The translations under genes and the position numbers were made by a program. 64,000 nt of DNA from Pseudomonas gingeri (GTDB lineage: Bacteria > Pseudomonadota > Gammaproteobacteria > Pseudomonadales > Pseudomonadaceae). The stretch is taken from NCBI RefSeq assembly GCF_013386165.1, contig NZ_JACAOS010000015.1:62001-126000 (forward strand). The letters are read 5' to 3'. A model generated the notes under the pieces. That model was given only the letters and a program-made list of their open reading frames with translations. It was not told the origin of the DNA and searched no databases. This document shows, piece by piece, positions 1 to 8,744 of this stretch (its first letter is position 1; every line of letters begins with the position of its first letter).

Positions 1-847
1 TAGTCAATAACTGAAGTTCATCAAACTCAATGTCAGACATCAGCCGTGGATAATAATCAGGCAGCTCAAAGTCTTCACCATCAATTGCAAGTCGTTTGAC
101 GCCCTTCAATGCGGGCAACTTGATCAGTCGGTACAGCTGTGCTGCGTTGATGCCGACGGTGTTGAGGTTATAACCACGTTCGATCATGAACCGATAAGCG
201 CGATCAGAACCAAGCCCTTCCTTATATTTTTCGATAGCCAACAAAACAACTTCTACGCGATCCGGTATCAACTCCCAGGCAGAGCCTGTCCACTTGAGCC
301 AATTGGCGTCACCACCATTGCGGATCAACCCTCGATATGTTCCAGCCATCCAACCTTCACACTGCCGGCGAATAGCCGCTTTCACCCTCTTGCTCTTGGT
401 ATCGCTTTCTTCATGTGCACGAATCATCACAAGGAGGCTGTACACCAAGTCCATGGGTTGCGCCTTAAGCTTCTCCCTGTTGTACTCTCGCCCATCACTG
501 GCAGTCACCACTGTGATACCAGCATTGATGATCTGCGCCAGTTGCGCCTGAGCCTGAATTGGTTCTGCTCGACTTAGCCGGTCCAGCCCTTCAACGATCA
601 GCACTGAACCAGGTGGTATACGCCCCTCATCAACGGCCAGAAGGAAGACGCCCAGCGCCCCCTGCTTGACGTGCCGCTGATGGAACGCGGACAGCCCTTC
701 GTCCTTAAGCGACAAGCTCTCGTCCAGGGTCAGGCCGCGCTCTGCTGCCCAAACCTTCGCGTACTGGAGCTGGCGGTCGGCGCTGTGCCCAAGAGCCTGT
801 TTCGGATCAGAGAAGCGTGTATAGCTGTAGACTTTTGCCCCATTCAT
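1..847 (-). CDS. Serine recombinase (resolvase/invertase family), partial
   Basis: The frame is open from an ATG at 847 to the left edge, about 282 residues with the C-terminus missing. The start reads MNGAKVYSYTRFS, so the catalytic serine of the resolvase fold is Ser13 in the Arg-x-Ser motif. It is followed by the usual Gln-rich helix (DPKQALGHSADRQ) and, near residue 80, a GLDRLSR motif. The rest resembles the recombinase domain of larger serine recombinases. Such enzymes cut and join DNA through a phosphoserine link to integrate or excise elements. The gene points into the missing left side and starts only about 60 bases from a truncated lysE, as expected for an integrase next to its attachment site. 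The family call is firm; whether it is functional is not known. Confidence 0.85.
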   Translation of the reverse strand, partial: MNGAKVYSYTRFSDPKQALGHSADRQLQYAKVWAAERGLTLDESLSLKDEGLSAFHQRHVKQGALGVFLLAVDEGRIPPGSVLIVEGLDRLSRAEPIQAQAQLAQIINAGITVVTASDGREYNREKLKAQPMDLVYSLLVMIRAHEESDTKSKRVKAAIRRQCEGWMAGTYRGLIRNGGDANWLKWTGSAWELIPDRVEVVLLAIEKYKEGLGSDRAYRFMIERGYNLNTVGINAAQLYRLIKLPALKGVKRLAIDGEDFELPDYYPRLMSDIEFDELQLLT

Positions 848-904
848 AGGCTTGCGATGGTCCTGGTATGCTCAAAAGACAATAGTATATATTGCCCATC
901 GTCT
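848..904. other. Putative attachment-site junction of the integrated element
   Basis: This short stretch separates the recombinase start from the first recognisable LysE codons (Gly-Asn-Pro-Lys at 905). It holds an inverted hexamer, CGATGG at 855-860 and CCATCG at 896-901, around an AT-rich centre that may also hold the recombinase promoter (TATACT on the minus strand). The exact crossover cannot be fixed without the other end of the element. Confidence 0.4.
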
Positions 905-1165
905 GGCAATCCAAAAGCCATCCTCATCTTCACTGCTTTCCTCCCCCAGTTCATCGACCCGGCGCAAGGCATCTCAGCCCAGTTCGCCGTGCTGGGCGCC
1001 CTGTTCCTGATGCTGGAACTGATCGCCATCAGCGCCTACGCCTACATGGGCGTCCATATGCGTCGCTGGTTCGCCGAACCGAAGGGCAAACGCCTGTTCA
1101 ATCGCGGTTGTGCGGTACTGCTGTCCGGGGCCGCGTCGGTGCTGCTGATGGCGCGGCGGGCCTGA
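905..1165 (+). pseudogene. LysE/RhtB-type amino acid exporter, 3' remnant
   Basis: From 905 the translation reads GNPKAILIFTAFLPQF and continues to a stop at 1163-1165. It matches the C-terminal 40 percent of LysE/RhtB exporters: the conserved NPKA motif, a phenylalanine-rich helix and a last hydrophobic segment. The N-terminal three helices are absent. Upstream in the same frame the sequence is unrelated to LysE and antisense to the recombinase. The gene therefore looks cut by the mobile element, and its 5' half should lie beyond the left end of that element. This fragment alone cannot make a working exporter. Confidence 0.8.
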
Positions 1166-1260
1166 TCTCCTGCCCAGGGACTTGGGAGCTATCAATTTTA
1201 TGCGTTGGTGGCGGCAAGACGGGGCTTCACGCTGAAATAAACGAACCATAGGCCGCAGAC

Positions 1261-1785
1261 ATGTCAACCAAACACCATCACGCAACATCAGTGTCGCTTC
1301 CTCCCGAGTCGGCGATTGCCAAAGCCTACGCATCGATGAATCTCGCCGACGCTTACTCGATCGAGCTTCCCACCGGGGCGTCAACCAATCCCGAATTGTT
1401 GGCGAGGTTCATCTTCGCTCACCAAGCACCTTGGATCAGCCGCCTCATGGCGGTTCGAGACGCGCTCGTGGCCGGTTTCGGCCTCAAGACAGCCAAGCAT
1501 CTCGCATCACTGGATGCGGAGAGCGGAGCGGGCCGGCTCGGCATCTTCAAGATCTACAGCACAAGTCCAACTGAAGTGGTTCTTGGAGAAGACGACAAGC
1601 ACCTGGACTTCAGGCTCTCTGTTCTGTGTTCCGCTCAGTCGTCGCCGGGAGCTAAACGTCAATTGATTCTGTCGACCGTTGTTCACTGCCACAATCGCTT
1701 GGGTCGCCTCTATATTTTTCTCATTGCCCCGTTTCATCGCTTAGTCGTTCAGTCCAATCTTCGTAGTGCGGCACGGAGCGGCTGA
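1261..1785 (+). CDS. DUF2867 domain protein
   Basis: 174 residues. The pattern is that of the DUF2867 family: an early DAYSIELP segment, Pro-Trp followed by LMAVRDALVAGFGLKT around residues 60-80, a LGEDDKHLDFR segment near 110, and a closing HNRLGRLY...PFHR block. The function of the family is unknown. No signal peptide or membrane segment is seen. The ATG at 1261 lies 95 bases after the lysE remnant with no obvious strong ribosome site. It is probably a single-gene unit. Confidence 0.75.
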   Translation: MSTKHHHATSVSLPPESAIAKAYASMNLADAYSIELPTGASTNPELLARFIFAHQAPWISRLMAVRDALVAGFGLKTAKHLASLDAESGAGRLGIFKIYSTSPTEVVLGEDDKHLDFRLSVLCSAQSSPGAKRQLILSTVVHCHNRLGRLYIFLIAPFHRLVVQSNLRSAARSG

Positions 1786-1949
1786 CCATCGGCGACGGAG
1801 GCGTAAGCCAAAGTCCAAATCATCATGCGCGGCCAACTGAGGTCTAACCCTTCTCTCACCGAAGACTGCCGCTACGCGGGAGACTGAACATCTAGTGGGG
1901 CCATTTGGCCTCTGATACGATCTCCCTCCAAAAACCAGGGAGCAGGGTA

Positions 1950-2444
1950 ATGGCGATCGCGGAATTCCGTTTCGAAACCTATCATTCGTGGGATATGGGG
2001 CTCGCATGTGGCGACGATGCCACGCCTTCGGTCAACCCCGCCCCGGCGACAACAGCCTGCATCTACATCATCCATAACACCGGCGAGAACTCGACCTACG
2101 TGGGTTATGCCGACAACGCCTTCGACCGATGGAAAACCCGCGCCGAAGTATTCCATATCATGGGAATTCCAAAGGCCTACGCAAAAAATATCTTGTGCGC
2201 CTACTGCCTGCCCACTGTCGACAGTGGCAAGTCGATGTTTCTCGCCGGGCAGAACAACTGCGAACATCTGCTGATTCGTGCCGTGGTCAATGGCTTGCTC
2301 GGTGTCACGACCAGCACCAATACGCAACTCGGGAAAACCCCCTTTATCAACCCGATCGCCACGATGGTCCGGGTTTATCTACCCACCCAGAAATGGGGAA
2401 AACTGGTCGGCAGCCGGCAAATCGCACTGCCTCATCAATACTGA
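1950..2444 (+). CDS. GIY-YIG-like nuclease domain protein
   Basis: 164 residues from the ATG at 1950, which has a purine-rich AGGGAGCAGGG just upstream; an earlier in-frame start at 1905 lacks one. A GIY-YIG-like core is readable: Tyr39 in CIYIIHN, Tyr50-Val-Gly in TYVGYADN, Arg60 in FDRW, Glu105 in NNCEHLLIRAVV, and a later Asn in the NTQLGKTPFIN stretch. These match the usual catalytic Tyr, Tyr, Arg, Glu and Asn in order and spacing. The family cleaves DNA in repair, restriction and mobile introns. The substrate here is unknown, and the N-terminal 35 residues resemble nothing familiar. The fold assignment is from motifs only. Confidence 0.55.
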   Translation: MAIAEFRFETYHSWDMGLACGDDATPSVNPAPATTACIYIIHNTGENSTYVGYADNAFDRWKTRAEVFHIMGIPKAYAKNILCAYCLPTVDSGKSMFLAGQNNCEHLLIRAVVNGLLGVTTSTNTQLGKTPFINPIATMVRVYLPTQKWGKLVGSRQIALPHQY

Positions 2445-2471
2445 ACCTCAACAAACATCCTATTACCTGCA

Positions 2472-2498
2472 TCAAGCTCCGAGCATTACAGCCGACAT
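2472..2498 (+). promoter_or_regulatory. Possible FliA (sigma-28) promoter for the chemoreceptor
   Basis: TCAAGCTC, an 11-base spacer and GCCGACAT resemble the flagellar sigma consensus (TAAAGTTT-N11-GCCGATAA) with the correct spacing. It lies about 60 bases before a methyl-accepting chemotaxis gene, a class often controlled by FliA. Pattern match only. Confidence 0.4.
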
Positions 2499-2558
2499 AA
2501 GATGACCACGGGCGCAAACGCCCGCCTATTTGTGGCTTAAAACCAAGGAAGTTGCTCA

Positions 2559-4472
2559 ATGCTTGCACCCATCAACAGGATGCTGGAAAACATCAGCGTC
2601 AGGACCAAACTCATCCTTGGATTTGGCGTGGTCATCATGCTGACCCTGTTGATCGCAACCACCGGTTGGTCGGGTATCCAGTCACTGAGCAATCGCAGTG
2701 ATCGAATCCTCGATATCGCCAAGCTGAACGACCTGGCCAAGGAAGTGCGCATCGGCCGTCTGGCCTACACAATGACCGCCGACCCGCAACATGCCGCCAA
2801 CGTGGTCAAGCTGCTGGACGCTCTCGACAGCCACCTCGCCTACAGCCGCTCGGTCTTCGTGGCCCCGTCCGATCTGGAGCAGATCGCCTTGGCCAGTGAT
2901 TCGGTGAAACGCTATCGCACGCACTTCAACGACTTCAGCCAGTTCGTCCAGGCCCGCGATGCAACGCGCGCCGTGTTCGGCAATCATGCCGACGCCGCCG
3001 TGGCCGAGCTGCAAAAACTCAAGGACAGCGCCGCCTCGAGTGGCAACCAGCCCCAGGTCGATGCGCTGGTCAACGCGCAGATGCTGGTCCAGCAAGCCCG
3101 GTTTCAACTCAGGGGTTACAGCTACAGCCTGAAAGCCGAGCTTGAACAACCGGCCAAGGACGCTATCGACCAGGCCGGCACCTATCTGAAAACCCTCAAC
3201 GAACTGCTGCCTTCCCAGACCGAAAGCCTGCAGCGCCTGCAACAGGCGATGACCGGCTATCGCGTCACCGTCGGCCAGTTCGCCGAGGCCCAGGGCAAGG
3301 CGGAAAAAGTCCAGGCGCAGCTCAATGATGACATCGCCATTCTCTTCGCGGCGAGCAAACAGTTGGCGCAGAACCAGGCTGAACGACGCGTCGCTGACGT
3401 CCTGAACGCCCGTAACTGGCTCGCCGGCGCCGTTCTGGCCGCCTTGCTGCTCGGCGTCCTGGCGGCCTGGGTCATCACGCGGCTGATCGTCGGACCGTTG
3501 GTGGAAACCCTGGGCCGGGCCGAACGCGTAGCCGCCGGCGACCTGACCGGCGATGTCACGGTGACGCGTCGCGACGAACTCGGTGCACTGCAAGTGAGCA
3601 TGCAGCGCATGACGCTCAACCTGCGTGAATTGATCGGCGGCCTGCGTGATGGCGTCGTACAGATTGCCAGTGCCGCCGAGGAACTGTCGGCGGTCACCGA
3701 GCAGACCAGTGCCGGGGTGAACAACCAGCGACAAGAAACCGACCAGGTCGCCACGGCCATGAACGAAATGGCCGCAACGGTCCAGGAAGTCGCACGCAAC
3801 GCCGAACAGGCCTCCAATGCCGCCGTCAGCGCCACCCGTGAGGCCCGCGAAGGTGGCGAGGTCCTCAGCCAGGCCATGGGCCAGATCGACAAACTGGCCA
3901 ACGAGGTCAATCACTCGACCACCGCCATGACTGACCTCAAGCAGGAAAGCGACAAGATCGGCAGCGTCCTCGACGTCATCAAGTCCGTTGCCCAGCAGAC
4001 CAATCTGCTGGCGTTGAATGCCGCGATCGAAGCGGCGCGTGCCGGCGAAGCCGGGCGTGGCTTCGCCGTGGTCGCCGATGAAGTGCGCAGCCTCGCACAA
4101 CGCACCCAGACGTCCACCGAGGAAATCGAACAATTGATCAACGGGTTGCACAGCGGTACCGAAAAGGTCGCCAGCAGCCTCGAAAGCAGCCGCACACTGG
4201 CTCACAGCAGTGTCGAATTCACTCGCCGGGCCGGCGTTTCGCTGGATGGCATTACCCAGTCGGTACAGGCCATCGAGTCGATGAACCACCAGATCGCCAC
4301 GGCCGCCGAGCAGCAAAGTGCCGTGGCGGAGGAGATCAATCGAAGCGTGACCAATGTCCGCGAGATCTCCGAACAAACTGCGGCGTCCAGTGAGGAAACC
4401 GCGGCGTCCAGCGTCGAACTCGCCCGGCTGGGCGGGCACCTGCAGACGCTGGTAGGAAAATTCCGACTCTGA
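2559..4472 (+). CDS. Methyl-accepting chemotaxis protein
   Basis: 637 residues. An N-terminal membrane helix (about 14-34) is followed by a long helical periplasmic region of about 250 residues that resembles the HBM-type helical ligand-binding domain. Then come a second membrane helix (about 287-310), a HAMP domain, and the signalling domain with the highly conserved hairpin tip near residues 475-515 ([18 protein letters not shown]). It should sense a small molecule in the periplasm and signal to CheA through CheW. The ATG at 2559 is preceded by AAGGAA. The ligand cannot be named from sequence. Confidence 0.93.
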   Translation: MLAPINRMLENISVRTKLILGFGVVIMLTLLIATTGWSGIQSLSNRSDRILDIAKLNDLAKEVRIGRLAYTMTADPQHAANVVKLLDALDSHLAYSRSVFVAPSDLEQIALASDSVKRYRTHFNDFSQFVQARDATRAVFGNHADAAVAELQKLKDSAASSGNQPQVDALVNAQMLVQQARFQLRGYSYSLKAELEQPAKDAIDQAGTYLKTLNELLPSQTESLQRLQQAMTGYRVTVGQFAEAQGKAEKVQAQLNDDIAILFAASKQLAQNQAERRVADVLNARNWLAGAVLAALLLGVLAAWVITRLIVGPLVETLGRAERVAAGDLTGDVTVTRRDELGALQVSMQRMTLNLRELIGGLRDGVVQIASAAEELSAVTEQTSAGVNNQRQETDQVATAMNEMAATVQEVARNAEQASNAAVSATREAREGGEVLSQAMGQIDKLANEVNHSTTAMTDLKQESDKIGSVLDVIKSVAQQTNLLALNAAIEAARAGEAGRGFAVVADEVRSLAQRTQTSTEEIEQLINGLHSGTEKVASSLESSRTLAHSSVEFTRRAGVSLDGITQSVQAIESMNHQIATAAEQQSAVAEEINRSVTNVREISEQTAASSEETAASSVELARLGGHLQTLVGKFRL

Positions 4473-4489
4473 TCATGGCAAGGCGAACC

Positions 4490-4515
4490 GGTGCGGTTTA
4501 CTCGTAAACCGTCAC
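4490..4515. terminator. Hairpin between convergent genes
   Basis: CGGTTTAC-tc-GTAAACCG forms an 8-base-pair stem, extended by GGTG/CACC with one bulge, between the chemoreceptor and the convergent diguanylate cyclase. It has no long T tract. It could act as a bidirectional terminator. Confidence 0.4.
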
Positions 4516-5451
4516 CTGGTTACGTCCAGCCTTCTTCGACGCGTACAGCGCCTGGTCCGCCCAGGCGATCAGGTCGGCGTGACTGACCGAAGGCCGGCTC
4601 AGGTCCGCCACCCCCAGGCTGATGGTGAAACGGATGCTCTGCCCTTCGTGCACGACTTCCAGCCCTTCGATGGCCTTGCGCAAGCGCTCGGCAAAAAAGC
4701 GCCCGCCGGCCTTGTCGGTATCCGACAACACCACGCCAAATTCTTCGCCGCCATAACGCCCGGCCACGTCGCTGTCGCGCACATGCTCGCGGACCATATC
4801 GGCAACCCGCTCGATGACCTTGTCCCCGGCCTGGTGTCCATAGGTGTCGTTGACCCGCTTGAAGTGGTCAATGTCGAACATCACCAGACTCGTGGCATTG
4901 CCATAGCGCTGGTTACGGGCATAGGCAGCCTTGAGGCTTTCCTCCCAATGCCCACGGTTGTACAGGCCAGTCAGGCGGTCGGTACTGGAGAGTTTCTGCA
5001 ACTTGGCATTCGCCGCCTGGAGCTGGTGGCGGTTGGTGGCCACGTCGGTGACGTCATAGATCACCAGGCAGATATGGGTAATCGTGCTGTTGGTCGACCG
5101 CAACGGCAACAACGTGGTGTTCTGGTACATGAAGTCTTCCTGGCCGGTGATCGGCTGGTAGTTCTTGAACCGCACCAGGTAAGGACGCTGCTCCCAGATG
5201 GTGAACGCCGGCGTGCCCAGGGTGGCGACACTCTCCACCTTGCGGCTGAACCATTCACGATCCACTTCAGGAAACAGGCTGAAGAAAGACTGACTGTTGG
5301 CGTCCTTGGGCTGTACCCCGGAACGGTTTTCCATGAAGGTGTTCCAGACCTGCACGCAATAGTCGCGGTCCAGCACCACCACGCCGACGTCGATGCTCTG
5401 GACAATCGCCAGCAACCAGTGAAACTCGTTCAGATCGAGGGTGTCGTTCAT
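4498..5451 (-). CDS. PAS-GGDEF diguanylate cyclase
   Basis: 317 residues: a PAS-like sensor over residues 1-130, a short coiled linker (LQAANAKLQKLSSTDRLTGLYNR), then a GGDEF domain. The active site reads GGEEF, and RDSD lies five residues before it, matching the inhibitory I-site RxxD. This predicts a working, product-inhibited synthase of cyclic di-GMP. No membrane segment is seen. The gene starts three bases after the stop of the response regulator at 5455 and is almost surely co-transcribed with it, so the regulator and the cyclase may act in one signalling unit. Confidence 0.93.
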   Translation of the reverse strand: MNDTLDLNEFHWLLAIVQSIDVGVVVLDRDYCVQVWNTFMENRSGVQPKDANSQSFFSLFPEVDREWFSRKVESVATLGTPAFTIWEQRPYLVRFKNYQPITGQEDFMYQNTTLLPLRSTNSTITHICLVIYDVTDVATNRHQLQAANAKLQKLSSTDRLTGLYNRGHWEESLKAAYARNQRYGNATSLVMFDIDHFKRVNDTYGHQAGDKVIERVADMVREHVRDSDVAGRYGGEEFGVVLSDTDKAGGRFFAERLRKAIEGLEVVHEGQSIRFTISLGVADLSRPSVSHADLIAWADQALYASKKAGRNQVTVYE

Positions 5452-5454
5452 GGC

Positions 5455-6453
5455 TCAGCTCATCAGGTAAGCGAGTTTGTCGGTCAACCGCTGGATGGAA
5501 TCTTCCGTGAACAACAACAGCAAGTCGAAATGTATGTCATGCCCTTCCAGGCTGTAGCTGATCTCTACCGCCAGGGTCTTTTTCCAGCGCTGCTGGTTGA
5601 CCCGGATCAATTCGTCGATGGCCGCGTGCTGCCCGAGAATCTGTGGGTGGCCCTGGGAAAACACCACGTCGATCTGCTCGGCAATACTGCTCAGACATGC
5701 ACCGATCAGTACGCTGGAGAGGTCGAGCAACATTTCCAGGTCCGAATACTCGGTGCCTTGGCGTTGCATCAACTGCGCCATGTCGGCGACTTCCGAGTCA
5801 TGGAACATCAGCAAGGCTTCACCGGCGATACCGCTGCCGATAAAACCCTGGCAAATGGCGGTGAGCTGGTTGCCGCTCCCGGCATCCATCAGCGCCATGT
5901 GCAACTCGCCCACTTCGAGAATGTTCACGTTCGGCACCGGCAAGTGCACAAACACCCCCAGGACCTTGGCGATCAGCGCGGCCGCACGACCGATGGCGAC
6001 GTTGACCGTTTCGCGAAAGGCATCACGAAAACTGATTTCCGCGGTCGATTCAGGGCGAACGGCCAACGGCGCCTGACCAGGGGCATTGAGCAGACCCAGG
6101 CGGTCGAGGGTCTCGCGTAGCTCGTCCTGGTCGAAGGGCTTCTTCAGGAACGCCAGTGCACCCAGCTCGTGCACCCGGCGGACCGCTTCTTCCTGGACGT
6201 CACCAGAGATCACGATCACTTGTGCCTGCAACCCTTCGGCACGGATCGCCGAGAGCACCTGATAACCATCCATTTCCGGCATGGTCAGGTCGAGCAGCAC
6301 CACCTGCCCCAAACCCTGGCGAATGGCATCCAGCCCCTGACGACCATCGCAGGCCTGGGTGATCGAGACCTGCCAATCCGCCGGCAGCGCCCGTAAAACC
6401 TGCTTACGGGCCATGTTGGAGTCGTCACACACAACTAGGGGAATCACTGACAC
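5455..6453 (-). CDS. Response regulator with CheC/CheX-like output domain
   Basis: 332 residues. The receiver domain (1-125) has the acidic pair in VVCDDS, the phosphorylation aspartate in VVLLDLTMP and the lysine in FLKKPF. Residues 140-332 resemble CheC/CheX/FliY-type proteins: FRDAFRETVNVAIGRAAALIA followed by a second helix, SDLEMLLDLSSVLIGACL. CheC-type domains bind or dephosphorylate CheY-P. Here the domain is fused to its own receiver. The start is GTG at 6453. First gene of a two-gene operon with the diguanylate cyclase. A role in flagellar or c-di-GMP signalling is inferred. Confidence 0.8.
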   Translation of the reverse strand: MSVIPLVVCDDSNMARKQVLRALPADWQVSITQACDGRQGLDAIRQGLGQVVLLDLTMPEMDGYQVLSAIRAEGLQAQVIVISGDVQEEAVRRVHELGALAFLKKPFDQDELRETLDRLGLLNAPGQAPLAVRPESTAEISFRDAFRETVNVAIGRAAALIAKVLGVFVHLPVPNVNILEVGELHMALMDAGSGNQLTAICQGFIGSGIAGEALLMFHDSEVADMAQLMQRQGTEYSDLEMLLDLSSVLIGACLSSIAEQIDVVFSQGHPQILGQHAAIDELIRVNQQRWKKTLAVEISYSLEGHDIHFDLLLLFTEDSIQRLTDKLAYLMS

Positions 6454-6644
6454 AGACCGGTGCTCATCTTATTGGGGTATCAGGGAAAGCATTAATGGCA
6501 TGATGCCATAAGTTTTACAAAACATGCTTAACGTACAGGTTTTATTGAGAACTACGTCCGATATTCCAACAGCTTAGGTGCAATCGACATTCAGGGGATG
6601 GCTTAGGTCAACGAAATGGATCGACGGCTTACGGCCATCGACCT

Positions 6645-7619
6645 TTATGGACGCACCGAAAAACGTTCGCGATAAGCCTGCGGCGTGACGCTGATGGCCC
6701 GCAGAAAGCTGCGGCGCAGAGTTTCCTCGCTACCGAAACCGCAACGGGTGGCAATCCGTTTGATCGGCAGTGCGGTGTCACCCAGCAGGCGCCGGGCGGT
6801 TTCGACACGGATCTGCTCAATGGCCCGGGCCGGCGTCTGTCCGGTTTCGGCGCGATAGTGGCGGACGAAACTGCGCTCGCTCATGCCCGCCTGCTGGGCC
6901 AGCACCGCAATCGACAGGTCCTGCGCCAGATGCTCGGCGATCCAGGCCTGCAAATCGCCAAAGCGACTACCCGCTTTCTGCAAGGACAAGGTGGCGCTGA
7001 ATTGCGACTGCCCACCCGGACGTTTCAGGAACACCACCAAATGCCGCGCCACTTCCAGCGCCACGGGACGCCCCAGGTCCGCCTCCACCAGCGCCAGGGA
7101 CAAGTCGATACCCGCCGTCACCCCGGCCGAGGTCCAGACCGGACCATCGTTGATAAAGATCGGATTGGGCTCGACCTGCACCCGTGGGTACTGCGCCGCC
7201 AGTTGTTCACAGCGGGTCCAGTGGGTCGCCACCCGCCGCCCGTCCAGCCAGCCGCTGGCTGCCAACAGGAAAGCCCCGGTGCAAACCGAGGCGACCCGCC
7301 GTGCGCAGCCGGCCTGCTGGCGCACCCAGGCGACCTGCAGCGGGTCCTCGGCTGCCGCGTAGGTGCCCCAGCCACCGGCGATGATCAAGGTATCGCAGGG
7401 CATGCCGGCCGCTGGCAACGGCTCCGCCACCAGGGCCAGCCCCGCCGAACTCATCACCGGTTCGCATTGGGCGGCGATCACGCTCACGGCATAGGGCAAC
7501 GGCAAGCCCTGGGCACGCGCCAGGTCGTTGGCCGAGGCAAACACCTGCAGCGGCCCCGTGACATCGAGCACCTGCACATTGGGAAAAGCCAGGATCCGGA
7601 TCGTTTTGGGAATGTTCAT
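6645..7619 (-). CDS. GlxA-type AraC regulator with DJ-1/PfpI domain
   Basis: 324 residues. Residues 1-185 form a class I glutamine amidotransferase-like (DJ-1/PfpI) domain with the nucleophile-elbow cysteine in ASVCTGAFLLA. Residues 215-320 form an AraC DNA-binding domain with two helix-turn-helix motifs (LAQQAGMSERSFVRHYRAETG; IATRCGFGSEETLRRSF). This architecture is that of GlxA/FtrA regulators, some of which control amine or betaine catabolism. It is divergent from the isonitrile hydratase gene 112 bases away, itself a DJ-1 protein, so it may regulate it. The inducer is unknown. Confidence 0.85.
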   Translation of the reverse strand: MNIPKTIRILAFPNVQVLDVTGPLQVFASANDLARAQGLPLPYAVSVIAAQCEPVMSSAGLALVAEPLPAAGMPCDTLIIAGGWGTYAAAEDPLQVAWVRQQAGCARRVASVCTGAFLLAASGWLDGRRVATHWTRCEQLAAQYPRVQVEPNPIFINDGPVWTSAGVTAGIDLSLALVEADLGRPVALEVARHLVVFLKRPGGQSQFSATLSLQKAGSRFGDLQAWIAEHLAQDLSIAVLAQQAGMSERSFVRHYRAETGQTPARAIEQIRVETARRLLGDTALPIKRIATRCGFGSEETLRRSFLRAISVTPQAYRERFSVRP

Positions 7620-7731
7620 AGATTTGGCGTGAAACGTGGGCTCAATGGCGGATACGCCAAAGCCTACGAAACTACAGTGGACTCGTCCAGCCTCGCAGGA
7701 CCTTTTTATTCACTTCCAAGGAGCTATCGCC

Positions 7732-8421
7732 ATGACACTGCATATCGGCTTTCTGTTGTTCCCCAAAGTCCAACAGCTCGACCTCACCGGCCCTTACGAA
7801 GTCCTCGCCTCGCTGCCTGACGTCCGGATCCACCTGATCTGGAAGGACCTGGCGCCCGTCACCTCGAGCACCGGCCTGGCCTTTACGCCAACGACCACTT
7901 TCGAAGACTGCCCGCCCCTGGACGTGATCTGTATTCCGGGCGGTGCCGGGGTCGGGCCGTTGATGGAAGACGCCGAAACCCTCTCGTTCATCGTCCGTCA
8001 GGCCGTCCAGGCGCGTTATGTCACCTCGGTCTGCACCGGCGCCCTGGTGCTGGGCGCCGCCGGACTGCTGCAAGGCCGCAAAGCCACGACCCACTGGGCC
8101 TATCACGACCTGTTGGCGCCGCTCGGGGCCATCCCGGTGAAAGAGCGCGTGGTGCGTGACGGCAACCTGTTGACCGGCGGCGGTATCACCGCCGGGATCG
8201 ATTTTGCCCTGACCCTGGCCGGCGAGCTGGTGGGCGCGCAGGAAGCCCAGGTGATCCAGTTGCAATTCGAATACGCCCCCTTTCCGCCGTTCAACGCCGG
8301 CCGCCCGGAGACCGCGCCCGCCGACGTGCTGGCGATTGCCCTGCAACGGGTGGCGGAGTCGCAAAAGCAACGCGGGCTGATCACCGAACGTGTTGCCCAG
8401 CGTTTGCAACACGCGGGTTAA
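7732..8421 (+). CDS. inhA: Isonitrile hydratase, DJ-1/PfpI family
   Basis: 229 residues from the ATG at 7732, with AAGGAG eight bases upstream. The sequence closely fits Pseudomonas InhA: LLFPKVQQLDLTGPYEVL at the start, the acidic residue in this segment, and the reactive cysteine in VTSVCTGALVLGAAG near residue 100. InhA hydrates isonitriles to N-substituted formamides. It is cytoplasmic, with no signal peptide. The divergent GlxA-type regulator is the likely controller. General DJ-1 family membership is certain; the substrate is inferred from overall likeness. Confidence 0.82.
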   Translation: MTLHIGFLLFPKVQQLDLTGPYEVLASLPDVRIHLIWKDLAPVTSSTGLAFTPTTTFEDCPPLDVICIPGGAGVGPLMEDAETLSFIVRQAVQARYVTSVCTGALVLGAAGLLQGRKATTHWAYHDLLAPLGAIPVKERVVRDGNLLTGGGITAGIDFALTLAGELVGAQEAQVIQLQFEYAPFPPFNAGRPETAPADVLAIALQRVAESQKQRGLITERVAQRLQHAG

Positions 8422-8744
8422 TCGCGCTCCCACGGCATCCCCAGCAACGCCGAGCCCAGGCTCTTGCCGTGGGCATCCAGCGCCAGGGAGCGGGTCACCC
8501 CGCCCCGCAGGATGCCCGGCAAGACGAAATTCAAGGCCCGCACCCCTGGTAACCCATAGCGTCGTACCGGCCCGGCCGTCGGATCGAGCAAAGGTGCAAA
8601 GTAGTCCGCCACTCGCTCGGCCGTCAGCCACTCGCATAACCTGGGGTAGTCCTCGGCACGGTAGGCGATCACCGAGATATTCGAAGTGTCGCCTTTGTCG
8701 CCCGTGCGCGAATGGGCAAAAGCGCGCAATTCAAGACCGCTCAT
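8418..8744 (-). CDS. AtuA C-terminal-like small protein
   Basis: 108 residues. It begins with ELRAFAHSRTGDKGDTSNISVIAYR and contains LNFVLPGILRGGVTRSLALDAHGKSLG. This matches the small domain fused to, or encoded beside, AtuA-type (DUF1446) proteins of acyclic terpene and related catabolic loci. Its ATG overlaps the stop of the AtuA-like gene by four bases, so the pair is translationally coupled and probably forms one complex. The exact activity is not established. Confidence 0.75.
   Translation of the reverse strand: MSGLELRAFAHSRTGDKGDTSNISVIAYRAEDYPRLCEWLTAERVADYFAPLLDPTAGPVRRYGLPGVRALNFVLPGILRGGVTRSLALDAHGKSLGSALLGMPWERD

Noticed and set aside
2682..4439. 585-residue open frame on the minus strand
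   Set aside because: It is fully antisense to the chemoreceptor, has no domain and reflects the codon bias of that gene.
4579..6120. 513-residue open frame on the plus strand
   Set aside because: Antisense to the cyclase and the response regulator; rich in His, Gln and Val as is usual for such shadows.
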